Positions 46,557 to 57,233 of a DNA stretch of 64,000 nt are shown one piece after another. The translations under genes and the position numbers were made by a program. Source of the stretch: Pseudomonas sp. SL4(2022). GTDB lineage: Bacteria; Pseudomonadota; Gammaproteobacteria; Pseudomonadales; Pseudomonadaceae. Positions within the stretch are counted from its first letter, which is position 1. Each line of letters begins with the position of its first letter. The notes beneath the pieces were generated by a model, which saw nothing but the letters and a program-made list of their open reading frames with translations, was not told where the DNA came from and did no database searches. The DNA lies in NCBI RefSeq assembly GCF_026625725.1, contig NZ_CP113060.1, positions 2,920,001 through 2,984,000 of the forward strand, written 5' to 3'.

Positions 46557-46568
46557 TGTTTTTGTACA
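46545..46568. promoter_or_regulatory. TGTACA-N12-TGTACA dyad, upstream site
   Basis: TGTACA at 46545-46550 and 46563-46568, the same 18-bp period; it encloses the -35 element. Paired with 46495-46518 at a 50-bp offset. Confidence 0.7.
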
Positions 46569-46597
46569 ACTACTGTATGGCTTTGTGTGTAAGGGTG

Positions 46598-47835
<1,238 letters not shown>

Positions 47836-47879
47836 CTACCTCGTGTTTTCAAGCGTTAGGCTACGCTTTAGACAAAAGC

Positions 47880-47903
47880 TATACAATATTGTTTTTGTGT
47901 ATA
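47880..47903. promoter_or_regulatory. TATACA-N12-TGTATA dyad between renalase and TIGR01777-hemH genes
   Basis: Same geometry as the two dyads before the photolyase operon (18-bp period). It lies 48 bp from the renalase start and 120 bp from the divergent gene start. Confidence 0.6.
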
Positions 47904-48022
47904 AGCTATGTCGGAGTTGATCCTGCCTTTCTATAGTTAAGACAACCTGCAGCCGGATTGAAGCCACACAGGCACAAATCAGTCGGCGGCGATTTATCCG
48001 GTGCATACATGAGGGCAAGCGC

Positions 48023-48928
48023 ATGCACATTCTTCTGACCGGTGGAACCGGCTTGATCGGGCGCGCACTCTGTCGGTACTGGTTGCAACAGGGCCACCAG
48101 CTGACGGTCTGGAGCCGCAGGCCCGAGCAGGTCGGTGCCCTGTGTGGCCAAGCGGTGCGTGGTATTGCTCAGCTTGATGAGTTGGCTGAAGAACCATTGG
48201 ATGCCGTGGTCAATCTGGCTGGTGCGCCGATTGCCGATCGTCCCTGGACGTGCAAGCGCAAGGCGCTGTTGTGGGCTAGCCGGATCGGCCTGACCGAAGA
48301 ACTGCTGGCCTGGCTGGAAAGCCGCGCGCACAAGCCCCAGGTGTTGCTGTCCGGCTCGGCGGTAGGCTGGTACGGCGACGGTGGCGAGCGCGAGCTGCAT
48401 GAAGATTCGCCGCCGGTGAGTGAGGATTTCGCTGCGCAGTTGTGTGGCGCCTGGGAAGAGACCGCCTTGCGCGCTGAGGAGCTGGGCATCCGTGTGGTGC
48501 TACTGCGCACCGGACTGGTGCTGGCCCGTGATGGCGGGCTGCTCAAGCGTCTGTTGCTGCCGTTCAAGCTCGGTTTAGGCGGCCCGCTGGGCAATGGCCG
48601 GCAGTGGATGCCGTGGATTCATCTCAGCGATCAAATCGCCCTGATTGATTTTCTCCTGCAGCAGGACTCGGCTCGCGGTCCTTATAATGCCTGTGCGCCG
48701 ACGCCTGAGCGTAATCACGCCTTTAGCCAGGCCTTGGGCCGTGCGTTGCATCGGCCGGCCTTTATGCCGGCTCCGGCGTTTGCCTTGCGCACGCTGTTGG
48801 GGGAACTGTCGGTGCTGCTGCTCGGTGGTCAGCGCGCGATGCCGACACGCTTGCAGGCGGCGGGTTTCAGTTTTCGTTTTACTCATTTGGATGTAGCCCT
48901 GGCAGATTTGCTGGGTCAACCGGACTAG
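48023..48928 (+). CDS. TIGR01777 family NAD-dependent epimerase/dehydratase-like protein
   Basis: A 301-aa extended SDR starting [20 protein letters not shown]. It has [14 protein letters not shown] (about 63-76), [20 protein letters not shown] (about 110-129) and a C-terminal DUF1731 ([20 protein letters not shown]). YfcH/SulA-like; activity unproven. It lies 8 bp before hemH, forming a two-gene operon. Confidence 0.9.
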   Translation: MHILLTGGTGLIGRALCRYWLQQGHQLTVWSRRPEQVGALCGQAVRGIAQLDELAEEPLDAVVNLAGAPIADRPWTCKRKALLWASRIGLTEELLAWLESRAHKPQVLLSGSAVGWYGDGGERELHEDSPPVSEDFAAQLCGAWEETALRAEELGIRVVLLRTGLVLARDGGLLKRLLLPFKLGLGGPLGNGRQWMPWIHLSDQIALIDFLLQQDSARGPYNACAPTPERNHAFSQALGRALHRPAFMPAPAFALRTLLGELSVLLLGGQRAMPTRLQAAGFSFRFTHLDVALADLLGQPD

Positions 48929-48936
48929 GAATTTGC

Positions 48937-49959
48937 ATGACCGATCACGCCTTGCTGTTGGTAAACCTGGGCTCGCCGGCCTCCACTGACGTGGCTGATG
49001 TGCGCCGTTACCTCAACCAGTTCCTGATGGACCCCTACGTCATCGACTTGCCCTGGCCGCTGCGGCGCCTGCTGGTTTCGCTGATTCTGATCAAGCGTCC
49101 CGCGGCTTCGGCGCATGCCTACGCCTCGATCTGGTGGGAAGACGGCTCGCCGTTGGTGGTGCTGAGCAAGCGTCTGCACCAAGCGATGAAGGCGTCCTGG
49201 ACCCACGGTCCGGTGGAGCTGGCCATGCGCTATGGCGAGCCGTCCCTGCAAACCGTGCTGACGCGCCTGGCCGAACAGGGTATCAAGCAGGTCACCCTGG
49301 CGCCGCTGTACCCGCAGTTTGCCGACAGCACCACCACCACGGTGATCGAAGAGGCCAGGCGGGTGGTGCGTGAGCAACAACTGCCGATCCGTTTTTCCAT
49401 CCTGCCGCCGTTTTACGATCAGCCGGAATACCTGAATGCACTGGTCGACAGTGCCAAGCCCTATCTGGAGCAGGATTTCGACCACCTGCTGCTGAGTTTC
49501 CATGGCCTGCCTGAACGCCACCTGCACAAGCTCGATGCCAGCGGTCATTGCCTGAAAGGTGCTGATTGCTGCCGTACCGCTTCGCCCGAAGTGCTCGCCA
49601 GCTGTTACCGGGCGCAGTGCCTGCGCAGTGCAGAGTTGTTCGCCGAGCGCATGGGCCTCAAGCCCGAGCAGTGGTCGGTGTCGTTCCAGTCGCGTCTGGG
49701 CCGCGCCAAGTGGATCGAGCCCTACACCGAGGCGCGTCTCGATGAACTGGCCAAGCAGGGCGTGAAGAAGTTGCTGGTGATGTGCCCGGCCTTTGTCGCC
49801 GACTGCATCGAGACCTTGGAGGAAATCGGCGACCGTGGCCGCGAGCAGTTTGTTGAGGCCGGTGGCGAGAGCCTGCAACTGGTGCCGTGTCTAAATGATC
49901 ATCCAAGCTGGGTGGCCGCCCTGAAAACGCTGAGTGAGCGCGCACCGCTGATGCTGTAA
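48937..49959 (+). CDS. hemH: ferrochelatase
   Basis: A 340-aa enzyme inserting Fe2+ into protoporphyrin IX. It has [20 protein letters not shown] (about 6-25), [20 protein letters not shown] (about 121-140), the metal-site His in [12 protein letters not shown] (about 185-196), and [20 protein letters not shown] (about 249-268). A CCR-type Cys motif (GADCCRTAS) lies mid-protein. Confidence 0.95.
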   Translation: MTDHALLLVNLGSPASTDVADVRRYLNQFLMDPYVIDLPWPLRRLLVSLILIKRPAASAHAYASIWWEDGSPLVVLSKRLHQAMKASWTHGPVELAMRYGEPSLQTVLTRLAEQGIKQVTLAPLYPQFADSTTTTVIEEARRVVREQQLPIRFSILPPFYDQPEYLNALVDSAKPYLEQDFDHLLLSFHGLPERHLHKLDASGHCLKGADCCRTASPEVLASCYRAQCLRSAELFAERMGLKPEQWSVSFQSRLGRAKWIEPYTEARLDELAKQGVKKLLVMCPAFVADCIETLEEIGDRGREQFVEAGGESLQLVPCLNDHPSWVAALKTLSERAPLML

Positions 49960-50115
49960 CGGCACGTCTTGTAACAGTCATTCGTGCAAAGCGGTGTTGC
50001 GCATTCGTCTGGCTGATAACGGCTTCGCGCGGTACTCATTTGCTTCGTCCTCGGCCTAAGCTGGCAGCTCTTTCAACCGTCGTGCACCGCACCAACGGTG
50101 CCGAGGAGACTGCCA

Positions 50116-51492
50116 GTGCCCAACAACAATACCGGCTATCCCTCTGCTACCCGAGCCTGGGTAACTGTCGCCATCTTGATGGTGGCGTACGTGCTGTCGT
50201 TTATCGATCGGCAGATTCTCAATTTGCTGGTCGGTCCGATCCGTCGTGACCTGATGATCAGTGACACGCAGATGAGCTTGCTGATGGGGCTGTCCTTTGC
50301 GCTGTTCTACACCGTCTGCGGCATTCCCCTGGGCCGTTTGGCTGATACCAAGAGCCGTCGAGGGCTGATTGCCATCGGCGTGCTGTTCTGGAGCGCGGCG
50401 ACTGCCGCCTGCGGCATGGCCAAGTTGTATTGGCAATTTCTGCTCTGCCGCATCGGCGTAGGCGTCGGTGAGGCGGCACTGTCGCCGGCGGCCTACTCGC
50501 TGATTGCCGACAGCTTTCCGGCCGAGCGGCGTGCCACGGCGATCAGCGTGTATTCCATGGGGGTTTACCTGGGGTCCGGACTGGCGTTTCTGCTTGGCGG
50601 CCTGGTGATTCAGTTTGCTTCGGCGCAGGGTGATGTGGTGCTGCCGGTGTTCGGTGAAGTACGGCCCTGGCAGCTGATCTTCCTGATTCTCGGTGCGGCC
50701 GGGGTGTTGTTCACCCTGCTGATGCTGGCGATCAAGGAGCCGGTAAGGCGCGGCGTGGGGGCCGGGGTGGCGGTGCCGCTGGCGGATGTCGGCCGGTATA
50801 TCCGTGCCAACCGGCGTACCGTGCTGTGCCACAACTTCGGTTTTGCCGGCCTGGCGTTTGCTGGTTACGGCAGTGCGGCCTGGATTCCGACCTTCTTTAT
50901 TCGCACTTACGGTTGGGATGCCAGTCAGGTAGGGATCGTTTACGGCAGCATCGTGGCGGTGTTCGGATGCCTGGGCATTGTCTTCGGTGGCCGTCTGGCG
51001 GACTGGATGGCCAAGCGCGGCAGCAGCGACGCCAATATGCGTGTCGGCCTGTATGCCGCCATCGGTGCGGTGCCTTGTGTGTTGGCCTTCCCCTTGATGG
51101 AAACGGCACTGTGGGCGGCGATTCTCACTGCGCCGGCGGTGTTTTTCCTGAGCATGCCGTTTGGTGTCGCACCGGCCGCTATTCAGGAAATCATGCCCAA
51201 CTCGATGCGCGGTCAGGCTTCAGCGATCTACCTGTTTGTGATCACCCTGATTGGCTTGGGCATCGGCCCGACGGCGGTGGCGCTGGTGACCGACTATGTG
51301 TTTGCCGATGACATGGCGCTGCGTTACTCGCTGCTGATCGTCACCAGCATCGCCGTGTTCAGCTCGATTGTGCTGCTGAGCATGAGCCTCAAGCCTTACC
51401 GCGAGAGCGTGGTGCGGTTGCAGCAGTGGAGCGGCGGTGGGGCTGCCAAGATCGAGGTGCCCGTCGTTGGTGAGCTGAAGCCTTCGACCTGA
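50116..51492 (+). CDS. MFS transporter (spinster-like)
   Basis: A 458-aa protein with about 12 transmembrane helices. It has DRQILNLLVGPIRRDLMISD after helix 1, GRLADTKSRRGLI between helices 2 and 3, and GVGVGEAALSPAAYSLIADS in helix 4-5. The spinster-type subfamily is linked to lipid or organic-anion transport; substrate unknown. The GTG at 50116 has GAGGAG eight bases upstream and was chosen over a GTG at 50098. Confidence 0.85.
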   Translation: MPNNNTGYPSATRAWVTVAILMVAYVLSFIDRQILNLLVGPIRRDLMISDTQMSLLMGLSFALFYTVCGIPLGRLADTKSRRGLIAIGVLFWSAATAACGMAKLYWQFLLCRIGVGVGEAALSPAAYSLIADSFPAERRATAISVYSMGVYLGSGLAFLLGGLVIQFASAQGDVVLPVFGEVRPWQLIFLILGAAGVLFTLLMLAIKEPVRRGVGAGVAVPLADVGRYIRANRRTVLCHNFGFAGLAFAGYGSAAWIPTFFIRTYGWDASQVGIVYGSIVAVFGCLGIVFGGRLADWMAKRGSSDANMRVGLYAAIGAVPCVLAFPLMETALWAAILTAPAVFFLSMPFGVAPAAIQEIMPNSMRGQASAIYLFVITLIGLGIGPTAVALVTDYVFADDMALRYSLLIVTSIAVFSSIVLLSMSLKPYRESVVRLQQWSGGGAAKIEVPVVGELKPST

Positions 51493-51506
51493 GACTGTGT
51501 CTGGAT

Positions 51507-51537
51507 AAAAAAGCCCCGCGATTGCGGGGCTTTTTTA
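51507..51537. terminator. bidirectional terminator between the MFS gene and uraA
   Basis: AAAAAAGCCCCGC-GATT-GCGGGGCTTTTTT: A and T runs on both sides let it serve the two convergent genes. Confidence 0.93.
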
Positions 51538-51556
51538 TCCAGCGTCAGTGCACTGC

Positions 51557-52825
51557 TTAGGGCGTCGGCTCGTCGTCGAGCGCCCTGTTCTTCCAGCCCT
51601 GGCCGCTGGGCAGCAGCAGGTTGAGTGCCAGGGCGCTGATGGCGCACAGCGAGATGCCGGACAGGGCGAACTCGTTGCCGCCTATGACCATGCCGCCGAT
51701 GCCGAACACCAGGGTCACCGAGACGATGATCAGGTTACGGGCTTCTGACAGATCGACTTGGTGACGGATCAGGGTATTCAAACCGACCACCGCGATGGAG
51801 CCAAACAGCAGGCAGAGAATACCGCCCATCACCGGTACAGGAATGCTCTGCAGTGCGGCGCCGAACTTGCCGATAAAGGCCAGACCGATGGCGAAGACTG
51901 CCGCCCAGGTCATGATTTTTGGGTTGTAGGCCTTGGTCAGCATCACCGCGCCGGTGACTTCGGCGTAGGTGGTATTGGGGGGGCCACCAAACAGGCCGGC
52001 GGCCGAGGTGGCCAGGCCGTCACCAAGCAAGGTGCGATGCAGGCCGGGCTTGCGCACGAAGTCCTTACCGGTGACGGTGCCGACGGCGATCACCCCGCCG
52101 ATATGCTCGATGGCTGGCGCCAGGGCCACTGGCAGCATGTAGAGAATGGCGCCCAGGTGGAACTCGGGGGCGACGAAGTTGGGCATCGCCAGCCAGGGTG
52201 CGGCGGCGATACCAGCGGTGTCGATCACCCCGAAGAAGGCCGCCAGCCCGCAGCCGACCACGATGCCGGCGATGATCGGCACCAGGCGCAGCAGGCCGCT
52301 GCCGAGTACGGCCACCAGCAAGGTGGTGACCAGTGCCGGCATGGAGATAAGCATTGCGGTCTGGTAGGGCACCAACTGCACGCTGGCATCCCCCGTCTTG
52401 CCCATGGCCATGTTTACCGCGACCGGCGACAAGGCCAGACCGATGGCGATGATCACCGGGCCGATCACCACCGGCGGCAGGATACGGTCGATAAAACCCG
52501 GCCCCTTGAGCCTCACCGCCAGGCCGAGAAACATATAGACGAAGCCGGCTGCGACCACCCCGCCGAGTACCGCCGGCAGGCCGAATTCGCCCTTGGCGGC
52601 GATTATCGGCGCGATAAAGGCGAAGCTGGAGGCGAGGAATACCGGCACCTGACGCCCTGTGGCCAGTTGGAACAGCAAGGTGCCGATGCCGGCGGTAAAT
52701 AGTGCGACGTTAGGGTCCATGCCGGTGATCAGTGGCATCAACACCAGGGCACCGAACGCGACGAACAGCATCTGCGCTCCTGATAGCACCTGGCGCCAGA
52801 GTGGATCGTTGTATTCATCCAGCAT
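51557..52825 (-). CDS. uraA: uracil permease
   Basis: A 422-aa NCS2-family transporter with 14 predicted helices. It has QMLFVAFGALVLMPLITGMD (about 18-37), the family motif PVALAPAIEHIGGVIAVGTV (about 230-249, acidic residue in EHIG) and PPNTTYAEVTGAVMLTKAYN (about 285-304). It takes up uracil by proton symport. Encoded 3 bp after upp. Confidence 0.92.
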   Translation of the reverse strand: MLDEYNDPLWRQVLSGAQMLFVAFGALVLMPLITGMDPNVALFTAGIGTLLFQLATGRQVPVFLASSFAFIAPIIAAKGEFGLPAVLGGVVAAGFVYMFLGLAVRLKGPGFIDRILPPVVIGPVIIAIGLALSPVAVNMAMGKTGDASVQLVPYQTAMLISMPALVTTLLVAVLGSGLLRLVPIIAGIVVGCGLAAFFGVIDTAGIAAAPWLAMPNFVAPEFHLGAILYMLPVALAPAIEHIGGVIAVGTVTGKDFVRKPGLHRTLLGDGLATSAAGLFGGPPNTTYAEVTGAVMLTKAYNPKIMTWAAVFAIGLAFIGKFGAALQSIPVPVMGGILCLLFGSIAVVGLNTLIRHQVDLSEARNLIIVSVTLVFGIGGMVIGGNEFALSGISLCAISALALNLLLPSGQGWKNRALDDEPTP

Positions 52826-52828
52826 GGC

Positions 52829-53467
52829 TCAGGCGTCCTTTTGTTTGGTGCCGAAGATCTTGTCGCCGGCATCACCGAGGCCGGGAATGATGTAGCCGTG
52901 TTCGTTCAAGCGCTGATCGATGGAGGCGGTGTAAATGGTCACGTCCGGATGTGCATCGTTGACCACCTTGATGCCTTCTGGTGCAGCCACCAGCACCATG
53001 GCGCGGATTTCCTTGCAACCGGCTTTTTTCAGCAGGTCGATGGTGGCGACCATTGAGCCGCCAGTGGCGAGCATCGGGTCGATGATCATCGCCAGGCGCT
53101 CGTCGATTTCGGGTACCAGTTTTTCCAGGTAAGTGTGCGCCTGCAGAGTTTCCTCGTTGCGCGCCACACCGACCGCGCTGACCTTGGCGCCCGGGATCAG
53201 GCTGAGCACGCCTTCGAGCATGCCGATGCCCGCGCGCAGGATCGGCACTACAGTGATTTTTTTGCCGGAGATTTTTTCCACCTGCACGGTGCCGCACCAG
53301 CCCTCGATCTCATAGTTTTCCAGGGGCAGATCCTTGGTTGCTTCATAGGTCAGCAGCGCACCCACTTCCTGGGCCAACTCACGGAAATTTTTCGTGCTGA
53401 TATCGGCGCGGCGCATCAGGCCGAGTTTGTGGCGGATCAGCGGATGGCGGATCTCGAGAATGGGCAT
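52829..53467 (-). CDS. upp: uracil phosphoribosyltransferase
   Basis: A 212-aa PRTase starting [23 protein letters not shown] loop [14 protein letters not shown] is near 133-146 and the C-terminal uracil site [16 protein letters not shown] near 194-209. It salvages uracil to UMP; the operon with uraA couples uptake to trapping. An upstream in-frame start at 53494 is unlikely. Confidence 0.95.
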   Translation of the reverse strand: MPILEIRHPLIRHKLGLMRRADISTKNFRELAQEVGALLTYEATKDLPLENYEIEGWCGTVQVEKISGKKITVVPILRAGIGMLEGVLSLIPGAKVSAVGVARNEETLQAHTYLEKLVPEIDERLAMIIDPMLATGGSMVATIDLLKKAGCKEIRAMVLVAAPEGIKVVNDAHPDVTIYTASIDQRLNEHGYIIPGLGDAGDKIFGTKQKDA

Positions 53468-53714
53468 GGACAGGGCTCTCCGGCAGGACGGCAAAAATTC
53501 GCGATAGATTAAAGCATTGGCTGTGCCAAGTGCTGAGCCTTGATGGTCTAAAGTCGCTAAAAAGTAGCTATCGTGCTGCTGCTTGCGGGCAATTGACGCA
53601 GTTGGTCTGTCAGGGCTTGCTCTGTCTGGCGCAGATGCGTACCTTTGCCGGCTTTTATTTTGACGCTTCGATCAGCTTTCTGGTCTGACCGTCCCGCTCC
53701 CAAGAGGAAACAGC

Positions 53715-54272
53715 ATGTCCGTCGATCTCGCGCATATCCGCCAAGTCATGGCCGAAGCCGATTGCCTGCACAGCAATGCCGAGGTTGAGGTGGCCATCGA
53801 CACCATGGCGGCCGCTATCAACAGTGAGATGGCTGACAGCAACCCTGTGGTGTTCTGCGTGATGAACGGTGGACTGATCTTCTCCGGTAAGCTGCTGCCC
53901 AAGCTCAATTTTCCGTTGGAACTGTCCTACCTGCACGCCACCCGCTACCGCAATGAAACCAGCGGTGGCGAGTTGTTCTGGAAGGCCAAGCCGGAAATCT
54001 CCTTTATCGACCGCGATGTGCTGATCATCGACGACATACTCGATGAAGGGCACACCCTTGGTGCCATCATTGATTTTTGCCGGCATGCGGGTGCCAAGAA
54101 CGTGCGCATCGCCGTGCTGGTAGACAAAACCCACGACCGCAAAGCGCGCCCCGACCTCAAGGCCGATTACGTCGGTATGTCTTGCGTTGATCGCTATGTG
54201 TTTGGCTACGGCATGGACTACAAGGGCTACTGGCGTAATGCGCCGGGTATTTACGCGGTTAAAGGGTTGTAA
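53715..54272 (+). CDS. hpt: hypoxanthine-guanine phosphoribosyltransferase
   Basis: A 185-aa purine salvage enzyme. PRPP-binding VLIIDDILDEGHTLGAII is near 101-118 and the VFCVMNGGLIFSGKLL loop near 46-61, with a terminal YGMDYKGYWRNAPGIYAVKG. It resembles the Pseudomonas hypoxanthine-guanine enzymes without the usual VVIVDDIVDTGLTL form. Followed by wbuC after 5 bp. The 247-bp upp-hpt gap shows no other gene. Confidence 0.9.
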   Translation: MSVDLAHIRQVMAEADCLHSNAEVEVAIDTMAAAINSEMADSNPVVFCVMNGGLIFSGKLLPKLNFPLELSYLHATRYRNETSGGELFWKAKPEISFIDRDVLIIDDILDEGHTLGAIIDFCRHAGAKNVRIAVLVDKTHDRKARPDLKADYVGMSCVDRYVFGYGMDYKGYWRNAPGIYAVKGL

Positions 54273-54277
54273 GACGT

Positions 54278-54751
54278 ATGACTGAGCCACGCTTTCTCGA
54301 TCAGACCCTGTTTGGCGCATTGGTCGAGCAAGCGGCGGCCAGCCCACGGCAACGCCAGCACCATAACTTCCACCAGATGGAAGAACCCTGCCACCGCATG
54401 GCGGTGGGGCTGCAGCCTGACACCTATATCCCGCCGCACCGCCATCTTTCGGCGGACAAGGCCGAAGCGCTGCTGGTGCTCAAGGGTCGCCTGGGCGTGC
54501 TGATCTTCGATGACGCCGGTGAGGTGTTGGATAAGCGTGTGCTGCAGGCCGGTGGCGAGTGTGTCGGCGTCGACCTGCCGCCTGGGGTGTTTCATGCTCT
54601 GGTGGTGCTGGAAGCCAACAGCATTCTCTTCGAATGCAAAGCCGGGCCCTACAAACCAGTGGGGGAGGGCGAGCAGGCCGGTTGGGCACCGCGTGAAGGC
54701 GAACCTGGCGTTGCCGACTACCGGGCCTGGATGCGCGCACAATTCACGTAG
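54278..54751 (+). CDS. wbuC: WbuC family cupin metalloprotein
   Basis: A 157-aa protein with an N-terminal DQTLFGALVEQAAASPRQRQ and a cupin core: YIPPHRHLSADKAEALLVLK (about 49-68, metal-binding His/Glu) and VDLPPGVFHALVVLE (about 100-114). WbuC-like proteins occur in polysaccharide gene clusters; here it follows hpt and its function is unclear. Confidence 0.8.
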   Translation: MTEPRFLDQTLFGALVEQAAASPRQRQHHNFHQMEEPCHRMAVGLQPDTYIPPHRHLSADKAEALLVLKGRLGVLIFDDAGEVLDKRVLQAGGECVGVDLPPGVFHALVVLEANSILFECKAGPYKPVGEGEQAGWAPREGEPGVADYRAWMRAQFT

Positions 54752-54756
54752 TCCGT

Positions 54757-56487
54757 TTATTCCCCATCGGGCTTTGGCGCTAGCCACCGCAACGCTTTCT
54801 CCCTGGCCTGCGCCAGGTCGCGTACATAAGCCAACTCACCTTCAATACGCACGATGCCGGCGCGGCGCAATTGCAGGCGCACCTGTGGCGTTGGGCCGCT
54901 GAGCACCAGGGCGACATGCTGTTCGCGGTAGTCGCGCAGTACATTGTCCAGCGCGGCAATCGCGGTCATGTCCAGTAACGGTACGGCGCTGATATCGACG
55001 ATCACCACCTTCACTCCTGGGGTAAAGCGCCTGAGCACGCTTAGGGCCTTTTCTGCTGCGCCGAAGAACAGCGGCCCGCGAATGGCATAAGCCAGCACGT
55101 GTTCGGGCAGATCATTAAGCGCCTGGTGAAAGTGCTTGGGCAGCGCTTCGGTATCGGTCAGGTCGCTCATGCGCTTGATAAACAGCCCGGCGGCCAGCAG
55201 CAGGCCGACGCCCACGGCCAGTACCATGTCGAACAGCACGGTAAGAATCAGGCAGGTCAGCAGCACCAGCACATCACTGCGTGGGGCGATGCGCAGGGTG
55301 TGTCGCACATGCCGCGGCTCGCTCATATTCCACGCCACCACCAGCAGCAAGGCCGCCAGCGCCGCCATCGGCAGGTAGCTGAATAAGGGGGCGAGAAACA
55401 GGATGGCAATCAGCACCACGCCGGCATGGGTAATCGCCGCCAGTGGCGAGTAAGCCCCGGCGCGTACGTTGGCGGCACTGCGGGCAATCGCAGCAGTGGC
55501 GGTGATACCGCCGAACAGTGGCGCAACCAGATTACCGATGCCCTGGCCGATCAACTCACCATTGGGCTCGTGTTTGCTGCCGGTCATGCCATCGGCGACC
55601 ACCGCGCACAGCAGCGACTCAATCGCTCCGAGCATGGCGATGGCAAACGCCGGCGCGAGCAGCTGGCGGAACAGCTCGAAGCTCACCACCAGCGGTTGGC
55701 CATCGGCGCCAGGTAGCTGCCAGGGCCAGATAAAGCTCGGCAGAAACGGTGGAATACCCGGGTGCTCAACGCCATTCAGGCTATAGCTGAAGCGCTCGCC
55801 AAGGGTCGCCACGGGAATCTGCAGGCTTTCCAGCAACAGCCCGAGCAGTGCGCCGATGGTCAGTGCCACCAGATGCCCGGGTATTTTCGGCACCCAGCGC
55901 GGCCAGATCAGCAGCGTCGCCAGGCACACAAGCGCCACCAGGCTGTCACCCAGCTGCAAGCTGGGCAGGGCGTGCAGCAGGCCGTTGAGCTGTTCGATGT
56001 AGTTGTTCGGCTGGCTGCTGAGCTGCAGGCCTAACAGGTCCTTGATCTGCAGGGTGGCGATGACGATGCCGATACCGGCGGTAAAACCCAGCGTTACTGG
56101 GTAGGGAATAAACTCGATCAGCCGCCCGGCGCGCATCAGCCCGAGGGCAATCAGAATAACGCCCGCCATCAGGGTGCAGAGCAGCAGGCCACCCAGGCCG
56201 AATTGCTGGGTGACCGGCAGCAAAATCACCACAAAGGCGGCGGTCGGCCCGGATACGTTAAAGCGCGAGCCGCCAAACAGGGCGATCAGCGTGCCGGCTA
56301 CCAGCACCGTGTACAGGCCGTGCTGCGGCGCCACACCGACGGCAATTGCCAGGGCCATGGCCAGCGGAATGGCGATGATCCCCACCGTTAAACCGGCGCT
56401 CAGGTCGCTGCGCAGGTTTTTCCAGCCATAGCCGGCGCGCAGCGTCTGGCGCCAGGCGGAGAACAGTGGCGGTAAGGGCAGCGACAT
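54757..56487 (-). CDS. SulP family anion transporter with STAS domain
   Basis: A 576-aa protein. The membrane domain (about 25-420) has LRSDLSAGLTVGIIAIPLAM (about 23-42) and FGGITATAAIARSAANVRAG (about 308-327). The C-terminal STAS domain (about 445-560) has VVIVDISAVPLLDMTAIAAL. SulP carriers move sulfate, bicarbonate, dicarboxylates or other anions; the substrate is undecided. Start ATG at 56487. Confidence 0.92.
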   Translation of the reverse strand: MSLPLPPLFSAWRQTLRAGYGWKNLRSDLSAGLTVGIIAIPLAMALAIAVGVAPQHGLYTVLVAGTLIALFGGSRFNVSGPTAAFVVILLPVTQQFGLGGLLLCTLMAGVILIALGLMRAGRLIEFIPYPVTLGFTAGIGIVIATLQIKDLLGLQLSSQPNNYIEQLNGLLHALPSLQLGDSLVALVCLATLLIWPRWVPKIPGHLVALTIGALLGLLLESLQIPVATLGERFSYSLNGVEHPGIPPFLPSFIWPWQLPGADGQPLVVSFELFRQLLAPAFAIAMLGAIESLLCAVVADGMTGSKHEPNGELIGQGIGNLVAPLFGGITATAAIARSAANVRAGAYSPLAAITHAGVVLIAILFLAPLFSYLPMAALAALLLVVAWNMSEPRHVRHTLRIAPRSDVLVLLTCLILTVLFDMVLAVGVGLLLAAGLFIKRMSDLTDTEALPKHFHQALNDLPEHVLAYAIRGPLFFGAAEKALSVLRRFTPGVKVVIVDISAVPLLDMTAIAALDNVLRDYREQHVALVLSGPTPQVRLQLRRAGIVRIEGELAYVRDLAQAREKALRWLAPKPDGE

Positions 56488-56670
56488 AATGACTCCCAGG
56501 TGGCTGGGCGCAGTATAGGGGCCATGCGCGACGGGCGGTGTTGACCTAAGTCGGCTGTGCGCCAGCCTCAACGCGTGTTAAACCCTGTGGTTGTCCGGCA
56601 TCCGTTGAGCCCTTGCCCGCCCCGGAGGTACACTGCCGGCCCCGTGTGGCCTGGTTAGCTGGAGTGAACG

Positions 56671-56958
56671 ATGCGTAAAGACAAGAAACAGGTGATTGGC
56701 GAAGCGATTGGTGACGAGCCGATCAAACTGTTCCTCAGCGTAGAACCGGCCGATGCCACGCCGCCGTCGCTGCACAAGCTGGTCAAGGCCTACCGTGGTC
56801 TGCGTATCGACGATTTCGAGCGTTTTGTCGGCTTCTTCGTTGCCGCCGGCTACGATCTGAACGCCAAGGATGCCCAGGGTAACGACTTTATCGCACTGAT
56901 CCAGGATCAACGTTTTGCCGAGCCCTATATCGAAGTGATCAAAGCCGCCCGCGGCTAA
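56671..56958 (+). CDS. conserved PA4642-like hypothetical protein
   Basis: A 95-aa acidic protein without signal or cysteine, starting MRKDKKQVIGEAIGDEPIKL. It has a compact helical pattern with LVKAYRGLRIDDFERFVGFF (about 37-56) and NAKDAQGNDFIALI. It matches my recollection of the short PA4642 family conserved in pseudomonads. Function unknown. Confidence 0.8.
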   Translation: MRKDKKQVIGEAIGDEPIKLFLSVEPADATPPSLHKLVKAYRGLRIDDFERFVGFFVAAGYDLNAKDAQGNDFIALIQDQRFAEPYIEVIKAARG

Positions 56959-57098
56959 GAACCTGCCCAACGTCTGCTGCGCGTCGGCCCTGCTGCGTTA
57001 AAAGCAGGTTCGGAATGCTCATTTACAGCCAGTAAACTCCGCTTCCTCACCTGCTTTTGCCTTGCATGGCTCTAGCTCGCGAGACGTTGAGCAGGTTC
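56959..57098. repeat. 140-bp MITE-like repeat with terminal inverted repeats
   Basis: Ends GAACCTGCCCAACGTCT (56959-56975) and AGACGTTGAGCAGGTTC (57082-57098), complementary at 16 of 17 positions. It contains further internal symmetry (GCAGGTT near 57004-57010, ACCTGC near 57050). It starts right after the stop of the PA4642-like gene. No ORF. A related core lies at 2260-2390. Confidence 0.7.
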
Positions 57099-57114
57099 TG
57101 CATCTTCCTCTCCC

Positions 57115-57149
57115 ACAAAGCCGCGACCTGTTCGCGGCTTTGTTGTTTC
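57115..57149 (+). terminator. Rho-independent terminator
   Basis: ACAAAGCCGCG/CGCGGCTTTGT, a perfect 11-bp stem with a 7-nt loop and a short T-rich tail. Probably ends the PA4642-like transcript. Confidence 0.8.
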
Positions 57150-57211
57150 TGAAACCCGCGCTGCTTCTTACTGATAATCACGCAAATCAATAGTGCTGGG
57201 CGAGGCGAGAC

Positions 57212-57219
57212 GACCGGTC
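57212..57219. promoter_or_regulatory. candidate TetR operator core GACCGGTC
   Basis: A perfect 8-bp palindrome, 14 bp before the TetR gene. NemR/AcuR-type repressors bind GACC-GGTC type sites over their promoters; assignment by position. Confidence 0.45.
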
Positions 57220-57233
57220 ATATTCTTGCCGGC

